Assembly: GCA_014338405.1 (NCBI GenBank)
Contig: JTDE01002485.1
Coordinates: forward strand, 1 to 64,000
Origin: Paragonimus skrjabini miyazakii
Taxonomy: Eukaryota; Platyhelminthes; Trematoda; Plagiorchiida; Troglotrematidae
DNA: 64,000 nucleotides
Direction of reading: 5' to 3'
The stretch's first letter is position 1. Each line of letters opens with the position of its first letter. Shown here piece by piece: positions 59,708-64,000 of the stretch. Position numbers and translations under genes: made by a program. Below the pieces are notes generated by a model. The model did no database searches. It saw nothing but the letters and a program-made list of their open reading frames with translations, and was not told the origin of the DNA.

Positions 59708-62700
59708 GGTAATTAACCCCACGATTGATCGTCACAAAAATCCTCAACTGCGAGAGGATTAAGTGAAAATCGAGGCTGCTATTATTCCCCTGGGTTTACT
59801 GTTTCTGTAATGAAATATACACATGAAATATCGGCCGAAAAGGGTACACAAAAGTATCATCCTCCCAGTTTTGTTGTCAGGCTCTTTCTCTCACGGTCTA
59901 CGGACTTTGGATGGTAACGTTGTAAAAACGTTAGTTTCATCCAGAACGGAGCTCCATTGTATTTCAACAGTTAAATATTCGCTTCGGTACTGGAACCACT
60001 AGTACTCGAATTCATCAGCTGTAGACCTGCTCCCCTCTTACTGGTGGACATAGAAACTTGTGTGCATTATTCAGTTAAAACGCTCTATCTAAGCAGGCAG
60101 CGCTGCGGTGTCAGGGTACAAAAGGAAGCAGGTGTGCAGACTAATAGGCACTTCATCGAGTGTGGTTTCAACTGTTCCTCTTGAACAGCTGGACGTAACG
60201 GACAGCAGCCGACTGTCACAAGCGTGGTAAATGTGGAGACAGAAGTTCGTTGATTTTGCTATGTTGAGCGGTTTGTCTAAATGATCGAGATAATACCAGT
60301 TGGTTATGTTCCGGCATTACCTTACAGACGTGGGCAGGGAGATCTTGATGGGTTTAATTTTTGTTGACGAGGTAGACAAGAACGATTTGGGTACGGTAAT
60401 CAGTAGATTTAGAGTGTACTATCTTGGGCAGGCAAACGAACCGTTTGAACGTTTCCCTATCTCTCAAAGGAATCGTCACCTCATTGCTAATCACTGATGT
60501 CTGAGGCGACTGTCACAAACATATACACAACTTGGAATCGGTTACACCAACCATGCGTCATAACATCTAAGATTATCTGTTGTTTGTGTCCATTTCTTTT
60601 GTACTGGTTAATAATCGTGCAGCAAGATAACAACATTAAAACTGTTTGCCACAGCTTTAGTAAACCGGAAATAATTTTTCGTTCTTATATTGCATCAGAC
60701 TCAGTAGGAGATCACTAGCTGTCCCATAGCATCCAGTAATGCGTTGGGTCAGTCTGGTGAACGCTTAATAACTAAAGACAGATTGTTGATTCCAACTCTG
60801 GCACAGCATCTTCTGAAACCCTTCGCCATGTACAGACAGAGCTGAACATCAAAATTTATTTGATAGTAATCACCATGAAGGTTTAAAGAGGTATGACGGT
60901 CATTACCTTGATGCTGTATTCTGTTTACACTGATAGGTGAACGCACAGGTTTCTAGTGAAGGATGTTGTCCAAGGGTTATATATCAGAAGCTGGCAGTGT
61001 ATGTGGTACCAAAGAGTCTACCAAATTTACTAAAAAACGGTGAAAATCGAGTTCAACGAACGCTAGCCTATCTCCTTAGTACTGTTCCAGTGATATTTGA
61101 GACTGCCGAAATATTTATAAACCACTGCACAATCACAAAGCGGCGCTCAAGCAGAATTACTCAGTAATAATATTCGTAAAACATTCCCGAAACACAGTAT
61201 TTTATTTGCACGCAAATGAACTACAAATTGCCTTAGATAATAATTTCTAAACAATCTTCACAACTATTTTACTGACTATTTGAATTCTTATTTGTAAAAC
61301 AATTTCGTCTCGGAAATCAATAACCTGTGTCCAGGTGTATGTGTGTGTGACTACGAAAACAACAGAACATTCAACCCCTAAAGTGATCATTCATACACCG
61401 GTACAGATGGCATCAGCCACAAACGTAATAAACCGTAGTTTTCGTTTGTAAACACAATCCGATCTTGACAACACAGTATATGGCGACCGAGAGAGCACTG
61501 GACTTGCAATCGCTCACACAGTGTGTATAAACATACCCTATTTATGTAGGAGGAAAATTGTCTGCTCTGCATGCAAGTCAGTCTTACGAGTACATGTGTG
61601 TGCGTAGGCGCAATACATCATGACAACAAAAGTGCCTCGTAACCACCGAAACTTGTATGGTAAGTGAGTCGTCATGAGTTGAGTGACAACAGTTGATTCA
61701 GGTGGGACGTTAGCAGATGTTCAACAGTGTTAAAGTGTTCGCTGATTATTCCTGTTATAAGGTTGAGTCAGAAATTTTTTAATGAAACAGCCTGCAATGG
61801 TAATCACAGACATAACAGAAATTCATACAGCATCAGAGGTTTATTTCTCAATTGATATGACACTTCTGCAGTGTTATTATAGTGTAGGTAATTACCACTG
61901 CACTGCTACTCCAAATGTACACTTTACTTAGTGTTACTAAAAGATGGGGTTTGCTATTCAGTACAATACAAACTGTTGGCCTTTTGTTTGAGGATGGACT
62001 AATGGATTGACCTGAACATTACGAATTTGACAGAAGAAATTAGAATGGTTTCCAGACATCGATATCAACAATGTACCTTATTCAGCCACTGAACATATGG
62101 GTTATATGAACTAGTCAACAGGTATACGGTTGTCAGGCTGTACTGTTGCAGCATGTTGGGGAAAAAATCGGACAAGAAGGGACAGCAGAATGTTACTTAC
62201 GTAACACCGGTCCTTCCACAACTTTGTGTTCTACGTTTATCGTAACAATATCTTGGGTGGCTATCCGGTTGTACAAAAGTAGCGTAATATTAAACTTGAC
62301 ATCACTTTTGTTTTAACGATAAACAATACAGCTTACAAATTATGTAACGAGAAATCACGTTCTAAATGTGCAGACGTAAGATATTTGAAATATTTGCCAA
62401 TTGTCTCGTGAAAACGACAAGGGAACGAAGAACCCAGTGTAGTGAAACGAACACAATGGCGATTAGTTTGCTACAACTTGGTGATATATACCAAGCATTT
62501 TACCCCACGAATTACTTTGGTGCAAGTGGAGTATATGCGATAGTGAAAACAGGTAACCAAAGCATTAGCCTGTACTATGTTTGACAAATGCAATCGTAGG
62601 CGGTAACGCCTTTGCAAAACAAATGTTTTGAAATGAGCAATCAATACTGAATACTAATCTTCCATCCAATCTCCAGAGAGTTTTTACAGCTAAACCTTTA

Positions 62701-64000
62701 TTAATATCGTTCCACCATTCTTTTCTGTTAATTGTGTTACACAAAACAACAAAGCTACTGATAAGCGTGTTCTGTTACGTGTTACAGCTTCATTGCAGCT
62801 TACTTTATACATACAATCCATATCGTTTTCCCAAGACGAAAATTCACCGTCGACTGATTACACCACAATAATTGTCTTTCACAGGTTTCACAGTATAATC
62901 GATAAACTTCTCTGGAACCATCAGACATTGTAATGAACACAAGAAATAAACTGCAATTAGCTTTCTAGTATCAAGTTGACAAGACGGTAGACGATCGCTG
63001 TTATTTACGTTTATTTTCAGCAGGGAAATACGACTTTTTGTTTTAAATAGCATTCGCTGTAAATCTTTTTACATCAAATTTAACTCCCTTCTATCAGGAT
63101 TCGGGATGAAAGTTACTGTTCGTATATCCGGGAGTTTGAGCTTGAAAGTCCTCATAAACTGCAATCAGTTGTCACTAATTTTTTCTTGCGTCAACACATT
63201 TTGAACAGATGGAGTAGATGGAATACACTCTTCTCATGCAACCTGGAAGGGTACACTGTGTACGGGGACACTGATGTAACCGGTCGCGAACAAAGTAATT
63301 TGTTTGATGAGTGAAAAATAATCATTCAATCACAGTTAGTTTGTTATCCTAAGTTAATTTTCCAAATGAAATTGGAATTTTTGCGTGAATTAGCATTCCA
63401 GCCGTGAAACACTATCATTAAAACCAGAAGTAATAAAACTAAAATAAATCTACAATTAAAACCTTTCTATTAGGACTCGGTTTTCACGGAAGGTCAAGTT
63501 AAGGAGATTTGTAAATGTGTTATTCTTTGTAGTTAAATAGATTCCTGTCGAAGGAATAAATTTTTGTTGTCCTTCGGTCAACATGAACTAAACTTTTGTT
63601 GTACACCAAATAAATTCACAAATAACTCATCGGCAAAAGACATGAAAAATTTAGTAGCAGCATTTCACTTCTCGACCAAATCGCTACCTTACTGATTCAT
63701 TAAATTACTTGTAAACAGAAAAGGTTTACTTGAAGGTGACATGTCATCATCTGTGCTGAGACTACTCGCTATGAAACCGAAGGTTTTCAGAACGTCTCAT
63801 TACTGACTGATAACATTTCTTAAAAATACGCAATCGCTAGGAAATATTAGTCACAGTAAACCAATGAATAACTCGATATGATACCCATTGAACAAGGTTC
63901 CATTGTGATCTTGTCCGCAGACGAATTATGCTTAAGTTAATCATCATAATTGATGATTGGGGGGAAATCAAACCGTTTTGTGCGTAGTGTTGATTTGCTT
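59708..64000. other. No gene recognised
   Basis: About 4.3 kb of AT-rich sequence. A frame at 60300-60497 contains GLIFVDEVDK, which looks like an AAA+ Walker B string, but nothing around it supports such a protein. No repeat, RNA gene or regulatory site is supported to the end of the window. Confidence 0.4.

Noticed and set aside
59975..60020. Reverse-strand CTGATGA with GTACT/AGTAC pairing
   Set aside because: The pairing is not adjacent to the core, and the GAAA and cleavage site are missing.
60300..60497. GLIFVDEVDK, similar to an AAA+ Walker B motif (ClpX-like)
   Set aside because: No Walker A, no sensor motifs, and the following residues do not fit the family.
61470..61515. tRNA-like string with GGACTTGCAATC
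   Set aside because: No B box and no cloverleaf, and no second copy seen.

Overview
The window reads as non-coding, repeat-littered nuclear DNA of a metazoan, most likely a flatworm and probably a digenean trematode. This is an inference from three things. First, eight or so relics of Penelope-like elements (PLEs) are present. Second, there is a short tRNA-promoter repeat family with a hammerhead ribozyme, the architecture known from the schistosome SM-alpha repeats. Third, there are no bacterial-style operons or long open frames. No host gene can be named with confidence. Only two weak exon-like blocks were seen (10.89-11.04 kb and 59.54-59.71 kb), so the window is probably intergenic or intronic. 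An assembly gap of exactly 100 N lies at 33735-33834.

Layout. 0-8 kb: little beyond a possible Ty3-type gag scrap. 8.2-9.7 kb: decayed PLE (+). 11.0-11.4 kb: possible LINE endonuclease scrap. 14.0-15.1 kb: decayed PLE (+). 16.09-16.83 kb: two copies of the hammerhead repeat. 17.1-18.1 kb: LINE reverse-transcriptase relic (-). 18.7-19.2 kb: Ty3/gypsy pol relic (+). 21.6-23.9 kb: the most complete + strand PLE, with N-terminal region, RT and GIY-YIG endonuclease. 27.05 kb: a tRNA-like element with a second copy cut by the gap. 28.65-29.5 kb: two hammerhead repeats in opposite orientation. 39.2-39.4, 43.8-44.07 and 45.97-46.31 kb: three more copies, the last with an apparently intact ribozyme. 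40.6-40.9 kb: possible PLE endonuclease scrap. 49.05-55.6 kb: a PLE cluster of four copies, the best (50.02-52.44 kb, - strand) retaining RT and endonuclease with one stop between them. 55.6-64 kb: nothing recognised.

The most interesting signal is the hammerhead repeat family. At least seven copies share a body with tRNA-like A and B boxes, a hammerhead core with a two-base-pair stem III, and a 3' tail whose reverse complement also forms the left end, so the element is a foldback. PLEs are known to carry minimal hammerheads with very short stem III, so having both in one window raises the possibility that PLE machinery mobilises this repeat. That link is inference. All element coding regions show stops and frameshifts, and none looks active as it stands.
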